Notes: generated by a model from the sequence alone, not told the origin. Counted from the first letter of the stretch, positions 10,270-21,771 are shown. The stretch is 57,500 nucleotides of DNA from Adiantum capillus-veneris (GCA_014529385.2 CM043954.1:96119247-96176746); one strand, 5' to 3'. Made by a program: numbers and translations.

Positions 10270-11440
10270 ATGGCTGACAACAACACAGATATGTTCAAGA
10301 TGAGGACAGGTTGGATGGGGAAAATTACCCTATGTGGGCTTATATGATGCAACACGTTCTTGTGTCAAAGGGCATCTGGAATATTGTGCAGGGCATTGAT
10401 GTACGTCCTGGTTCTGAGGATGTAGACGATGTTGAGGATGTTGCAGGTCTTGCTGCAAGGATTGCTGCTATTAGAGTTGTTTTGCCTACAGTAGAATAAG
10501 CTCGTTGGGATGTAAAGATGCGTAGGCTCATGCATTGATTGCGTTGTCTATAAAGTGCATCATTGTTCCTCACATTCGTTCAACAAAATCTACAAAACAG
10601 GCTTGGGATATTCTAGCAGGTCTTTATCCAAGCCGCAATGAGGCTAAAATTGCTTTGCTGCATAAAGAGATGGAATCGAAGATTATGCATGAGGAAGATG
10701 ATATGGACACTTTCCTTGATGATATCAAGGATATCAATGAGCACTTATATCTGCAGGTGAAGTCATTTTAGACAGTTCCCTTGTGCAGACTGTTCTTGAT
10801 GCCTTACCAGATTCATACGAGACTTTTGCTAGTACTTGGAGACTAATGACCCAAGGAACTCCTGAAGTTGTCAAGTTTGATGCATTATGCACATTGCTGT
10901 TGCAAGAGTCACTTTCCAAAAAAAATAGGACTAGGCAATGTGTAGTTGAACAGGCTTTTATTGCTTCTCAAAGAAAGGGTGGTAACAGCAATGCAGCCAC
11001 TTCTTATGGTTCTGCTACGAGTGGCAAAATTTTTGTTCCTAATGCTTCTGCTGGCAGCAATTCGTCTGGAAGTTCTGGTGATAAGGGCAAAAAGAAGATG
11101 CATTGCCATTATTGTAGATCTAATGATTATTTGATCAAGAAGTGTCCTAAGTTGAAGGCCAAACAGGCTAAGAAGAAAGAGGGTGGTTCCACTGCAAATG
11201 CTGGTTCCACTACAAATGCTGCCATTGTTGAGTCTTTTGCAAAAGGAGACTATGATGTTGATGTTGATGCAGAATGGGCTTTTCGTGTAGAGTGCACTTA
11301 CAATCCTGCTGTCCATGATGCATGCATGTCAGTTGCTGTAGATTCACATGTGTGGTATTTTGACAGTGGTGCTACAAAGCACATTACCTCACATCGTGAA
11401 TTGTTCACCTCTCTCGAGTCTGTCCTCATGGGAATTCAAT
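10270..11440 (+). pseudogene. Copia-2 gag and protease start (broken)
   Basis: Consecutive frames encode the gag domain: LDGENYPMWAYMMQHVL near 10310, then TKQAWDILAGLYPSRNEAK near 10590, then LPDSYETFAS near 10800. They are separated by stops at about 10499 and 10769 and by at least one frameshift. The zinc knuckle reads CHYCRSNDYLIKKC, in which the histidine of CX2CX4HX4C is replaced by tyrosine. The protease site is WYFDSGATKHIT at 11354-11389. The frame is lost again near 11440. Confidence 0.88.
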
Positions 11441-11489
11441 CGCTTGTGCCAACAATGCCTCTTATCCGGTTCAGGGAGCTGGAAAGATT

Positions 11490-12996
11490 GTGCTTACTGC
11501 TGCAAATGGTAGTTCTTTCACACTTGTTGATGCACTCTATGTACCTGGGATCAAGAAGAATCTTTTCTCTGTATGTGCACTTGCTAGACTTGGACTTGTA
11601 GTCACATTTGTGGATGACAGATGTATAGTTCATGATCTCAGTTTTGGTGATGAAATTGTTGCATCTGGGCTTTTGTGCCATGGGCTGTATAAGCTCACTT
11701 TGTATGACAAGTGTGGAAAAATTTTTGCAAATGCAGTTGTAGATTCAAGGGCTATTTCAGATGCAAAACTTTGGCATGCACGTTTTGGTCATATGAATTT
11801 TGCCAATTTGCTGCGTTTGCACAAATCTGATTTGGTTGCTTCTTTGCCGCCTCTTGAAGCACTTGTCAAACATGTTTGTGAAGGCTATATATTGGGTAAG
11901 ATGCAGTGTTCTAAGTTTCCAAAGGATGGTTCAGTTCGGACCACATGCAGGTTGCAGCTTGTGCATAGTGATGTTTGTGGGCCCATGCAAACTCCGTCCT
12001 TGGGCAATTACCTTTACTTCGTGACTTTGATCAATGATTACTCCAGGCATGCATGGGTATGTCTGCTTAAAGTGAAGTCCAAAGTTTTTATGTGCTTCAA
12101 ACAATTTCTGGCTATGGCTGAAAATGTATCGAAATGTACTATGGACACCCTCGATTGTGATCGAGGGGGAGAGTATATGTCTCATGAATTTAATGCGTTT
12201 TTGGCTAGTCGTGGGATAAAACACCAATATACAGTGTTGTATACACCTCAACAAAATGGTGTTGCTTAGAGGAAAAACAGGTCTCTTACGGAAATGGCAA
12301 GATGTATGGTCAAGAGTCAAAGCTTTACCACATTCGTTTTGGCTTGAGGTTGTCATGTGTGCCACTTATGTACTCAATAGGTGTCCTATGAAAGCATTGT
12401 AATCTATGACTCCATATGAATCATGGCATAATAGAAAGCCATCTATGGAGCACATGCGTGTTTTTGGCTGTTTGGCTTATGGTTTAGTGCCACAAGTGCA
12501 GTGCAAAAAATTGGATGATAAGCCTGTCAAATGTATTTTTGTTGGTTATAGTGTTGAAAGCAAAGGTTACAGGTTGTATCATCCGCAAACAAAGCGTATT
12601 TTGGTTTCACGGGATGTGGAAGATTCTATTCAACCCTTGCTGTCATGTACTAGAGACAATAATGTAAGCTCACAGGACATTTATGACACTTTGTTGCCTC
12701 TTTTCAATGGTGGAAGTTTGAATGTAAATTCCAATGAGGAAAATGTACAGCCTATGGGGATCTCCGAAAATGTTATAGATCAACCTATTACTGATGCAGA
12801 TGTACATGATGTACTTGATGAAGAAAGGGTTGAAAATGACCAGGCTAGAGGTATGCCAAAATGGCTGGTGCACACTTTGCGTGACAGTAAATTGGATGCA
12901 CCTTTGTCTAGTCGTACTCGTTTAGGCTCCCTCCATGCATCTAATGCATCAGATTGTTATGCTTTGGCTGTGTCTAGCTTGCATGATGTTGAGTAA
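11490..12996 (+). pseudogene. Copia-2 integrase (broken)
   Basis: It encodes the post-protease segment with ALYVPGIKKNLFSV, the pre-integrase segment LWHARFGHMNF, and a core with HSDVCGP and NDYSRHAW. The usual RTDGGGEY block appears as DCDRGGEY. The frame stops at TAG 12267-12269 within QQNGVA, shifts, and resumes at 12406 with TPYESWHNRKPS through the C-terminal GYSVESKGYRLYHP segment. A stop at 12994 separates it from RT. Confidence 0.88.
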
Positions 12997-13035
12997 CCTC
13001 TGTCTTTTGATGAAGCACAAAATTCATAAAATTGG

Positions 13036-14540
13036 ATGGCTGCCATGCAATCAAAATATGATGCATTTATAGAAAATGACACATGGACTTTATGTGATTT
13101 GCCTCCTGGAAAAAAGACCATTGGTATGAAGGTTTACAAGTTGAAATGCAAGCCGGATGGTGAGATCGATTGCCATAAGGCTCGACTTGATGCAAAGGTT
13201 TATGCACAGCAAAAAGGTATAGATTATGAAGAGACTTTTGCTCCAAATTGTCGTATGACTACTGTGCGTTTTCTATGTGCATTGGCAGCTCATTTTGGTT
13301 GGGGTGTACATCAATCAGACATTGTTACCACTTTCTTGAATGGTGACATATTTCAGGAAGTTTATGTAACGCAGCCTCACGGTTTTGTCAAGAAAGGACA
13401 AGAGGACAAAGTGTGAAAACGTAACAAGGCTTTGTATGGGTTGAAGAAATCTCCTCGTGCTTGGTATGAGAAAGCTGACACTCATTTGATCAAACAAGGC
13501 TTTCGTAACAATTCAACAGAAAGCACATTGTATGTAAAGCATGAGGATGATGTGCTTCTCATTGTGGTTCTTTATGTAGATGATTTGCTGATCACTGGAC
13601 CAAATGAGAGACATATTACTGAATTTAAGGCTGATATGAATGCTACTTTCAAGATGAAGATTTGGGGTTGTTGCATCATTACTTAGGCATACAATTTTAA
13701 GCAGTGTGGTCGTGGTATTGCCTTGTGTCAAAAAAGTTACATAGAGACATTGCTATGTAAGTTTGGACTTGAGGATTGCAAACCTATTGCCACTCCCATG
13801 GAAACAGGTTTGAAATTAATTCTACATGATGCTGGTGATCCTGGAGATGTCACTCTTTACCAAACTGCTATTGGATTCCTCATTTATGTATGCAACACAA
13901 AGCCAGATATTCAGTTTGCAGTCTCACAGGTCAACAGATTTATGCATAGCCCAGGGTCTAAGCATTGGCAGGCTGTCAAGAGGATTTTTCGCTACCTTAG
14001 TGGCACTTTACATCTTGGCTTGTTTTATCCCAAGGGGGGATCATTGCCGCCAGACTTACATGCTTTTTTGGACTCAGATTGGGCTGGTTGTTTTGACACA
14101 TAAGTGTCCAAAAGTGGTTTTTGTTTCATGCTTGGCAGTTCATGTATATCATGGTTGAGAAATAAGCAACCTACTATGGCCACTTTGAGTTGTGAGGCTG
14201 ATTCTTCATAGCTACCGGTTGAGTGTGTATGGCTCAGACGCCTTATGGGCTGATTTGGATGTTGGACAGGACACTGCCAACACTATCTACACTCACAGTC
14301 AGAGTGCATTGGTAGTTGCAAGGAACCCAGTTTTTCATGCTCGCACAAAGCACATTGAGGTGCATTACCACTATGTCATGGAGAGGCTCTGAGCAAGAAA
14401 GATTAGCTTGGCTTATGTGCCAACACGGGACAACCTTGTAGATCTTTTCACAAAGGCATTGTCTTATGATAAGCTTGAAGCTTTCCACAAAGCTTGGGCT
14501 TACTCCCCTTTGTGGACTGATCATGTCCTTAGGGCATGGC
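13036..14540 (+). pseudogene. Copia-2 reverse transcriptase and RNase H (broken)
   Basis: RT pieces include KARLDAKVYAQQKG, FLNGDIFQEVY, YGLKKSPRAWYEK and the catalytic LYVDDLLITG. RNase H pieces include DSDWAG near 14077 and the HARTKHIEVHYHYVM segment near 14340. Stops at about 13416, 13686, 14103 and 14392 and small frameshifts break the frame. The last recognisable segment is RDNLVDLFTKALS near 14430-14465, and the 3' LTR follows at 14596. Confidence 0.88.
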
Positions 14541-14595
14541 ACTTCCCTTTACTCATGTGCCAGCTCTTGTTCACAGCATCACTCCAGTGGGGATT

Positions 14596-14822
14596 TGTTA
14601 CCATATATATGTGGTAGTGATGTGTGTGAACACACTAGGACCGCCGGGGCATTTTTTCCCTCTTTAGGAGGTTTTTTCCCCCGAGCATTTTATATATGTC
14701 CATCACTCTAGGGCTATCTATCTTTCCATTGCACACTAAGTAAAACAATCTCTATTTTGTGCCTTGAGCTTACTTTGTCTTCTCCAAGCTGTGTGCATTT
14801 CTCTGCAACCCTAAATCCAACA
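14596..14822 (+). repeat. 3' LTR of Copia-2
   Basis: The LTR starts TGTTACCATATATATG and ends AAATCCAACA. It is preceded by the purine tract AGTGGGGATT and followed by the degenerate target duplication TCTTG. Confidence 0.9.
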
Positions 14823-15110
14823 TCTTGTAGTCTACACCCATGATGATATACAATTTACCTAATTGTCTCCTTGGAAAAGGCCCAATGGAATCAATTCCCC
14901 ATTTCTCAAATGGTCCATAAGAGATTATAGGAGTCTGTGGCTCATATGTGAGCCTCCTATCACTAGCCTTCTGACATTCTTTGCATGTTTTGCACCAGTG
15001 ATGCACATCTCTCTGTAAACTAGGCCACACAAATCCAGCTTGTAGAACCTTCCTACTGGTGATGTCAAGTGCAAAGTGCCCTCCACAAACACCATCATGG
15101 AAACTTGAAA
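14823..15110 (-). pseudogene. Tat-like Ty3 integrase, N-terminal zinc-finger part
   Basis: The minus strand reads VHHWCKTCKECQKASDRR near 14990, the CxxC half of the integrase HHCC finger. It continues with PFEKWGIDSIGPFPRR, the first catalytic Asp region of the core, then GKLYIIMGVDYK at the breakpoint. The rest of the core is at 8950-9678, beyond Copia-2. The upstream frame toward RNase H is interrupted. Confidence 0.85.
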
Positions 15111-15735
15111 TTATTCTATGATCTCTCTAGAGAGAGGTACATGCCTAAGAATTTGATCCTTACCCTTGCAGTAGAGGTCGTCATTGATAAGGCAGTATTT
15201 TGTTTCCTTGGGCACAAGCCACTAGTAAGATCTTTAGGACACTCTCCTATGTCCAAGAAACTCATGACGTCAGGCATAGCATCGCTACCTTGGAACAGAG
15301 GCATCTTCACATTTATAGCACCCACCATTGGAACATCTTGTAGCTTCTCTCTAGCTAGAGCATCTGCTTCTTGATTTTTTTCTCAGGGACATGATTTAAT
15401 TGTACATCTTGAAACTTCCCTAACAGTTTCCTAACTTGGTGCAAATGGCCCAGCAAGCTATGGTTTTTACAAGCCCAAGTTCCTTGTATTTGTTTTATTA
15501 AAAGCATGGCATCACCAAATACATTTAATCGTTGAATACCTTGTGTCACACACCACTCTAACCCAAGAGTTAAGGCTGCATATTCTACCTCATTGTTAGA
15601 GTGGGAATCCAAGAGATGCCCAATGGAGAATACCTTTTTCCTTTGTTTGTTGAAGATGGAAATGCCTGCTGCAGCTTTGTCTGTTGTCCTCTTATAGCCT
15701 CCATCAAAGAAAAGAGAGTGAGCCCTCGCCAACTA
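15111..15735 (-). pseudogene. Second (additional) RNase H domain of the Tat-like Ty3 element and linker
   Basis: The minus-strand frame 15355-15732 reads LFFDGGYKRTTDKAAAG, then NNEVEYAALTLGLEW and FGDAMLLIKQIQG. This gives the D-E-D catalytic residues of a plant or archaeal-type RNase HI. It lies between the RT-linked RNase H and integrase, and that position marks the additional RNase H of the Tat lineage. A linker (15116-15328) with a LFQGSDAMPDVMSFLDIG segment leads toward integrase but is in another frame, so the polyprotein is broken here. Confidence 0.8.
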
Positions 15736-16008
15736 AGGGACTTCTAACACAAGTGTTACTTCTTTGTCACTTGCATTGATCTTCAGCTTCTTTCATAGTG
15801 GTGATGAGTGAGAATGCCTCCTAGACTGGCTCTTGTGGAGCTCTCTACTTGCTTTGTGTAGTCAAACTCTTGCAACCTTGTGAGCCATTTGGAAATCCTA
15901 GAAGAAACATCCATGTGCTGCATTACATAAGGAAATACTTCTTCCATTGTTAAAATTATGAATGATCTAGACAATAAATAAGAGCAAAATTTGGTGGTAG
16001 CAAACATT
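15736..16008 (-). pseudogene. Tat-like Ty3 RT-linked RNase H, C-terminal part
   Basis: The minus strand reads FCSYLLSRSFII, then VFPYVMQHMDVSSRISKWL and LQEFDYTKQVESS. This is the end of the RNase H that follows Ty3 RT, where related elements have a DHxAL...ISRWLLQEFDY-like segment. The upstream half is at 17518-17700, with Copia-3 inserted between them. Several canonical residues are altered. Confidence 0.75.
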
Positions 16009-16013
16009 AATGT

Positions 16014-17517
16014 TGTTAAGTATGGAGCTTGATTTACCCCTTGTAATTTTCTGTGTTAAAAACACACATTTGTAAGGCCCCCATTATGAGGAGAAGCCAT
16101 CGTGCGTGAAGAAAAATAACTCGTTGGAAAATAAAATCACATCGTCGGAAACCAAAATTTAATGCCCAGTCTCGAGAGGATTACATCAAGAAGATACTAG
16201 AAAGGTTTGCAATGCAAAATGCAAAACCAGTTTCTACACCTTTGGCTGGTCATTTTAAACTAACCAAGGATATGTGTCCAAAGACACAAGAGGAGATAGC
16301 CTATATGTCTAGAGTTCCATATGCTGCAGTGGTAGGTTCTCTTATGTATGCTATGGTCTGGACAAGGCCAGACATTGCACATGCAGTGGGAGTTGTAAGT
16401 AGGTTCATGGACAACCCAGGTAAAGAGCACTGGCAAGCTGTGAAGTGGATACTTAGGTATCTAAAAGGGACAACAACAAATGCTTTGTATTTTGGAGGAA
16501 TTGACATTTTTCTTCAAGGGTATGTTGATGCAGATATGGAGGCGACAAAGATACTCGAAGGAGCACTATGGGCTATGTCTTCACGGTTGGAGGCACAACA
16601 GTAAGCTGGGCTTCAAAGCTGTAGAAAGTGGTCTCACTTTCTACCACGGAAGCAGACTATGTAGCAATGACGAAGGCAAGCAAAGAAATTATGTGGCTTC
16701 ACATATTCTTAGAAGAGCTTGGATTCAAACAAGACAATTGTGTCTTGTAAAGTGATAGCCAAAGCACTATCCATCTTGCGAAGAACTCAGCCTTTCATTC
16801 AAGAACAAAGCACATTGAGGTGAGATATCACTTCATACGCACTCTTTTGGAAGAGGGACGGCTAAAGCTAGGAAAGGTGCATACAAGTGAAAATCCTGCA
16901 GACATGTTTACAAAGGTGGTCAACAAGGAGAAGTCGTCAGAATATTCCTTTTTGCCGGAATATTATGGCCGAACGACCGTCGGAAGTGGTCGAAAAACAA
17001 TCGATCGGTTGGCTGATGGCCGGTAGTCAATGGCCGGTGGTGGTCGGAAGTCAATGGTCGATGGCCGAATTCAAAAGCGGACTTGTCTTCTCAAGGGCGG
17101 CCACACATGGGCGTATTGGAGGGTCCGATTTGGACTTATCTACACAAGGGCGGCTACACATGGCTGCCTCTCCTCATGAGAGAGGTCAACCCTTTTCGCC
17201 TATAAAAGGAGGCCATTTCTACACACATTTCATAGTGTGAAGTTGATGCAATAAGGTGAGTGTGAGGTGGTGAGAGTGAAGCAAGGTGGGAGCTCTATTA
17301 AGGGTATAATCCCTTTGTAAACTACTTCTTGTTTTGAAGTACTAAAGCCATTGAGTGGCTGCTTTCTCGTGGATGTAGCCCACATTGCGTGAACCACGTA
17401 TATCATGTGTACACTCTCTCTCTCTCTCTACTCTATGATCTCTTGTGTGTGAAATCTTTCTCTCTCCATTAAGTAATCTACTCAAATATCTATTTAGCTA
17501 CGTCATATTTCCTAACA
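16014..17517 (+). mobile_element. Copia-3, internally deleted Ty1/Copia fragment
   Basis: The insertion is 1504 bp, flanked by the perfect target duplication AATGT (16009-16013 and 17518-17522). It starts TGTTAAGTATGG and ends TTTCCTAACA. Only the 3' part of pol remains: RT end and RNase H pieces at 16212-16604 (MYAMVWTRPDIAHAVGVVSRF; HWQAVKWILRYLKGT) and broken pieces to about 17000. The rest to 17517 is LTR-like and non-coding, with a TATAAAAGG box at 17201. The missing 5' pol and the target duplication together show a deletion after insertion, or insertion of an already deleted copy. Confidence 0.85.
16180..17026 (+). pseudogene. Copia-3 RT end and RNase H (broken)
   Basis: The open stretch 16212-16604 covers the C-terminal RT segment (PVSTPLAGHFKLTKD, VGSLMYAMVWTRPDI, HWQAVKWILRYLKGTT) and the start of RNase H (GYVDADMEA where YxDADWA is expected). 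Later pieces in other frames give SRTKHIEVRYHFIR near 16800 and NPADMFTKVVNKEK near 16895. Stops and frameshifts break it, and nothing upstream of the RT thumb remains. Confidence 0.85.
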
Positions 17518-18500
17518 AATGTAAGCATCATGTGCACTGTCATGTATCCCTTTTTTGATGGAGTCATCATGCAACTAGAGAAGTAGATGGGACACATGAA
17601 AGAAGTTTGAGGACCCTTTTGCATCAATACCGCCCCAAGTGTGTCATTGCTCACACTAAGGTTTACATAAAATGGCTCGTCCCAATTTGGAGGTGCAATG
17701 GTGGGAAGTGAAGCTAGAATTTGTTTTACCTCATTGAATTGTTGTTCATTTTCTTCACTCCAAGTGAAGATCTCTTGATGGGTAACTTGTTGTAAAGGGA
17801 GAACCACTTGAGAGAGCAGGTGAATGAACCCACTCAAATACCTCACCTTTTGAAGAAAAGAGACCAACTGCTTTGTTGTGGTGGGAGAGGTCAAAGCCAC
17901 CAAGGCTTGAAACTTGGGTCAGCTTCAATGCCCTTGGCAGAGATCACATGGCCAAGAAGAGTAGCCCTACTTTCACCAATGTGACATTTCTCCATGTTGA
18001 GTTGGCCACCCAAAGCTTGCAGCCTGGCTAGACCTTCATGAACTTTCTCCAAATGAAGAGAGCGGGAGTTATAGATACAAAATTCATCAATAAAAACATG
18101 AATTGATTTCCCAAAGAATGGCTGAAAAACAAATAACATAGTGCTGAAAAGTCGTTGGAGCATTGGTGAGACCAAAAGGCATAACTCTGTAAGAAAAACA
18201 TCCCCAAGGTGTGATGAAGTTTTTCTTCTTTTGATCTTCTTCAATGATGCTAATTTGGAAGTAGCCTAAGTAGCCATTACATACCGTGTAGCGCTCATGT
18301 CCTCCTACCTCATTGAGAATTTCATCTTGAAAAGGAACAGGAAAATGGTCCCTCTTTGTGGTGGCTGCCTTAAGGGGCTTGTAATCAACACAAATGGTCC
18401 CTCTTCGTGGTGGTTGCCTTAAGGGGCTTGTAATCAACACAAAACCTCCACTTACCATTCTTCTTTGGTGTGACTACCATTGGAGAAACCCACTCTGAGG
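17518..18500 (-). pseudogene. Tat-like Ty3 reverse transcriptase and RNase H start (broken)
   Basis: Minus-strand frames read ICVDYKPLKAATTKRDHFP, then CFSYRVMPFGLTNAPTTFQ, followed by IHVFIDEFCIYN (18065-18095), where FIDE replaces the usual FxDD catalytic pair. Then come LEKVHEGLARL, NMEKCHIGESRATLLGHVIS, the RT connection FLQKVRYLSGFIHLL, and the RNase H start PFYVNLSVSNDTLGAVL. There are frame changes near 17895 and 18090 and a small tandem duplication (AAATGGTCCCTCTTTGTGG type) at about 18330-18435. Confidence 0.85.
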
Positions 18501-18750
18501 CTTCAACAAGATAGATGAAACCTACTTCTAGTAGTTTCCTTACCTCTTTGAGCAAGGTCTCTTGTTGAATTACTCCTAGATTCCTGAGCTTCTACACAAT
18601 AGGTTTACTTCCCTCCTTGAGCTTAATGTGATGCTGAACTAATGTGAATGCAGTGATTTTATCATATTCATCAATGAACAATGTGGTAAAATTACTTAGC
18701 ATCTAAATATAATCTTCATGCTCCTTCCCACACAACTCACTAGAGAGCAT

Positions 18751-19356
18751 TTAATGTAGCTTAATTGCTTCTACCAGAGGTTGTATACCTGGTGTCTCCC
18801 TTTGGTTTGATGATGATGGATCAGGTTGCTCCATCCTCTTATGATCCTTGAGAATGACCCCCATCACCTCAATGCTACTGTCGCTTTCTTCAATCACTAT
18901 TGAATCCTCCTGTGAAGTGGTTGAAGAGACACTGCTAGAAAACTCGTCCATAGAGGTTTCTAGATCCATGTCGCGTTGTTGACATGTCTTCATGTCATAA
19001 ATTATTAGCTTCCCTTTGGCATCCTTCATCTGGATTATGCCAGTGTCCCAATCCTGCTTAGCTCTCACAACCATAAGCCAAGGCCTCCCTAGAATGATAG
19101 GATAGCCCTCCCCTTTGTGTGGCACGACAAAGATGTCCACATCTACCTCGGTGCTGAATGTATTTATCCTAACTGCATCTATAACACCAATACATTGAAA
19201 TTTTACATTATTTGCCATTTTGGCTCGGCATGGTGCCAACCTACTCACCTCTAAACCCAAATGGTGCATCGTTTTTTCACTCATGATGCATATTTTTGTG
19301 CCACCATTGATGTAGATATTGGAGATGTATTGCCCTTTTATGTGAGCATCCATCAT
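18751..19356 (-). CDS. Tat-like Ty3 protease region
   Basis: A 201-codon minus-strand frame holds a retropepsin-like domain. The active-site loop reads YINGGTKICIMSEKTMHHLG, and the flap/end region reads YPIILGRPWLMVVRAKQDWD, matching the LGRPW hallmark of Ty3 proteases. The catalytic Asp expected before GGT/GGS is Asn here, consistent with a single G-to-A change. The C-terminal 80 residues are an acidic Ser-rich linker toward RT. It is a decayed piece of polyprotein, not a free gene. Confidence 0.8.
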   Translation of the reverse strand: MMDAHIKGQYISNIYINGGTKICIMSEKTMHHLGLEVSRLAPCRAKMANNVKFQCIGVIDAVRINTFSTEVDVDIFVVPHKGEGYPIILGRPWLMVVRAKQDWDTGIIQMKDAKGKLIIYDMKTCQQRDMDLETSMDEFSSSVSSTTSQEDSIVIEESDSSIEVMGVILKDHKRMEQPDPSSSNQRETPGIQPLVEAIKLH

Positions 19357-19399
19357 TGGTAGTATGTCATCTAGTATCCCCGCAGAGATAGCCCCAACT

Positions 19400-20738
19400 A
19401 TCTTTGGCTTTGGTCATCTCGTGCTAGCCATCTTTGTCCATTGGCTCCTCACCCTAGGTGCTAGTTGGAGTAATTGGGGCCATGTGATTTTTGGGCCCTG
19501 CAATATGGTTTAGAACATTCACCCAAAGAGAAATCGACAATGTCAATTTTACATCGTGACTTGGACTACTTTTCGCTAGATTCCCCTTGAGTTTTCATCT
19601 TTTCTTCCTTTTGGGATGATTCACCATGCCTAATGCTCTTTACCCCATGGAATCTACTCCTTTAACCTTTGTCTTTCCTTTTGCCACTCCCTTGATATCC
19701 TCCTCCACTTTCTTATTTTCCTTACTTTCAAGACTAATGACACTTACTGTTTGATTGCCGATGGTGATGGGGGTAAGGGTGGAATGAGAGGTTGTGGTGG
19801 TGGTGGTGGATGTGGTTGAACGGGTGGTTGTAGGATTTGCACAGGTGGTGCTTGTTGTGGTGCCCTTGGTGGTGGTGGTTTTGCTCTCGGTGGTGAAACC
19901 TGGTTTTGTCTTGCTCCTCTGTTGAAATTCTACCTCCTTGGGTGTGGGCAATAATACATACCATGGCCATCTTTCCCACAATTGTAGCAATGGTATTCTT
20001 GGTTTTGCCTTTGTTGTCCTCTCCCTTGCTCTTGATTATGGTTGTGTGCATGCCCTTGTTGCCACCAAATGCACAGATAGATTCTCTAGCTGAGTAGTGG
20101 TGCGGCTCAACAGGTCTTGCTACTCTTCTGATGCCTCTTGTTGTTGGTTCCTCTGAGTGGCTGTTACAGTTACTCGGGTTAGTTGGACAAAGCTTGATTA
20201 CTCTGACTTGTTGACGTTTGCTTGCATGTGCATCTTCTTGTCTTTAAGGCGAGCTACTTCCACTGCCAACTCGCACGTTACATGGAATCTCCCCTTCATC
20301 TTCTCCTTAAGTGGCGACCACATGCCAGCAATGAAACGGTCCTTCTTCAAGAAAGTAGGCGCTCCTTCACCTTCCTCCAGTGAGGCAACCGATCGCTCCC
20401 ACAAATCCACAAACTTGGATTCGTAAGTTGCATACTCTAGTAGATCTCCCTGCTTTAACTTTGTCAACGGCTTCCATAACTTTTCTGAGGTTGTGCCTCC
20501 ACAAAATCTCTTCACACATGGAACACATAGTAAGTCCCATGCATCCTTGGTATCTTGGGGAAAAGCATTGTATCAAAACTTGGCCTCTACTTTCATCAAT
20601 AGAGGAAAGACTCAGTCGTGAGGCGTTGTCATCCTTGTTGGAAACCACACAAGCGATGTCAAAGTTATCCAAAAAATCGATGATGATGTCTTCTCCCTTC
20701 TTGTCGTCGCTGAATGTGAAAAAAGAGACACTTGCCAT
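19400..20738 (-). pseudogene. Tat-like Ty3 gag (broken)
   Basis: The gag begins at ATG 20738 (MASVSFFTFSDDKKGEDII). It continues in another frame from 20515 (GDLLEYATYESKFVDLWER; FIAGMWSPLKEKMKGRF), a typical Retrotrans_gag domain. It ends in a basic, Thr/His-rich region near 19740-20000 that contains a zinc-knuckle-like CxxC...GHGMYYC segment read across frames. At least three frameshifts separate the parts. Upstream, 20741-21150 shows no clear coding. Confidence 0.75.
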
Positions 20739-21153
20739 GGTAGTAAATCAGTGAGCAGACAATTAGGTTTTTTTAATTTTTATGGAATGACTTAGTGATT
20801 CATAAAGGTTTATACATGGGTGGAAAACTTGAGCAGGAGCTAAGAAGAGCACAAGGTTAGAATAGAATAAAGATGCTTACATCAAAAGAGTGGTAGTAAT
20901 CAAGAATGGGCAAGATCATGAGATGTGGGGATCCAAGGATTTCATCAAGCATCTCTGCTCAGAATAGGAAAACAATCTTTTGCTGGTAAATTATCTTACT
21001 ATCAATGTACACATTTACATGCATGTGTTGCAAAAATCAGAAAGGAAATACTTTTGGCCTATTGTGATTATCCATGTTGGTGTAGGGAAAGGCTTTGAAG
21101 ACTAGAGTTGCATACCTTAAGTGTTGACGAGGTGACACCTTCACCACAAGACT

Positions 21154-21501
21154 CTATCTCTTGTTGAAGCCCACATAATCGTCCATACTGGGTTCAAAAT
21201 TGATTGGGCAAGAAGAGTCTACCTCAATTGGCTTTCCATTTTGCATGCGGCAGTGATGCTTGGATGGTCGTACTTCACTTGAACTCTCTAGGTGTAGAGA
21301 GAGCATAGGACCACTTGCTTCTACCAAATGCTTTTGGCTTTGTGGTTTGGACTTTGTGATTGATGTAGTTGACGACTCTTCATTGACCGTTGGAGAGAAG
21401 ACACTTGGTGTTACAAAAAATCTGAATGATGTGAGAGTGCTAATGCGGTTCTCAAAAGCAAAAATCACCGTTCTTTCTTCACCTCCTCTATTGGCACTCA
21501 T
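21154..21501 (-). CDS. Unidentified leader reading frame of the Tat-like Ty3 element
   Basis: A 115-codon minus-strand frame lies between the 5' LTR/primer region and gag. I do not recognise it. It is Ser-rich and has no visible motif. It may be the remains of an extra N-terminal frame or of an untranslated leader. There is no frameshift inside, but nothing shows that it is translated. Confidence 0.3.
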   Translation of the reverse strand: MSANRGGEERTVIFAFENRISTLTSFRFFVTPSVFSPTVNEESSTTSITKSKPQSQKHLVEASGPMLSLHLESSSEVRPSKHHCRMQNGKPIEVDSSCPINFEPSMDDYVGFNKR

Positions 21502-21771
21502 TGATAGAATTCTTTGGTTGACAACAGTGAAAAAGTTCCATAAACATCCCTCTTAACTATCTTGATGTGCAATTAGCACGAGAAATGCAAGATGGGGAGC
21601 TTACCTCTTGGATATCGATGACGCTACAACCTAACAGTAGTTCGATGAAGGCCTTGAGTGCTTCTACAGTCTCCTCTTCTTCAAACTTCCAATTTGAAAA
21701 CTCTAATAGCCACTCGTCCATGATTGATGGCATGCATCACTACTCTTTGTTGATTGAAGGTCTTTGCAAAG

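Larger units (their letters stand above)
9679..14822 (+). mobile_element. Copia-2, old degenerate Ty1/Copia retrotransposon
   Basis: The element is about 5.14 kb with LTRs 9679-9906 and 14596-14822, which are roughly 90% identical by eye. It has primer site TGATATCAGAGC at about 9909-9920 and a purine tract AGTGGGGATT before the 3' LTR. Target duplication TCATG (9674-9678) is matched by TCTTG (14823-14827), one mismatch. The coding region has all Copia domains but at least five stops or frameshifts. It landed in the integrase of the Tat-like Ty3 element, splitting a segment that would read GVDY-then-MTKWVEV. Confidence 0.92.
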
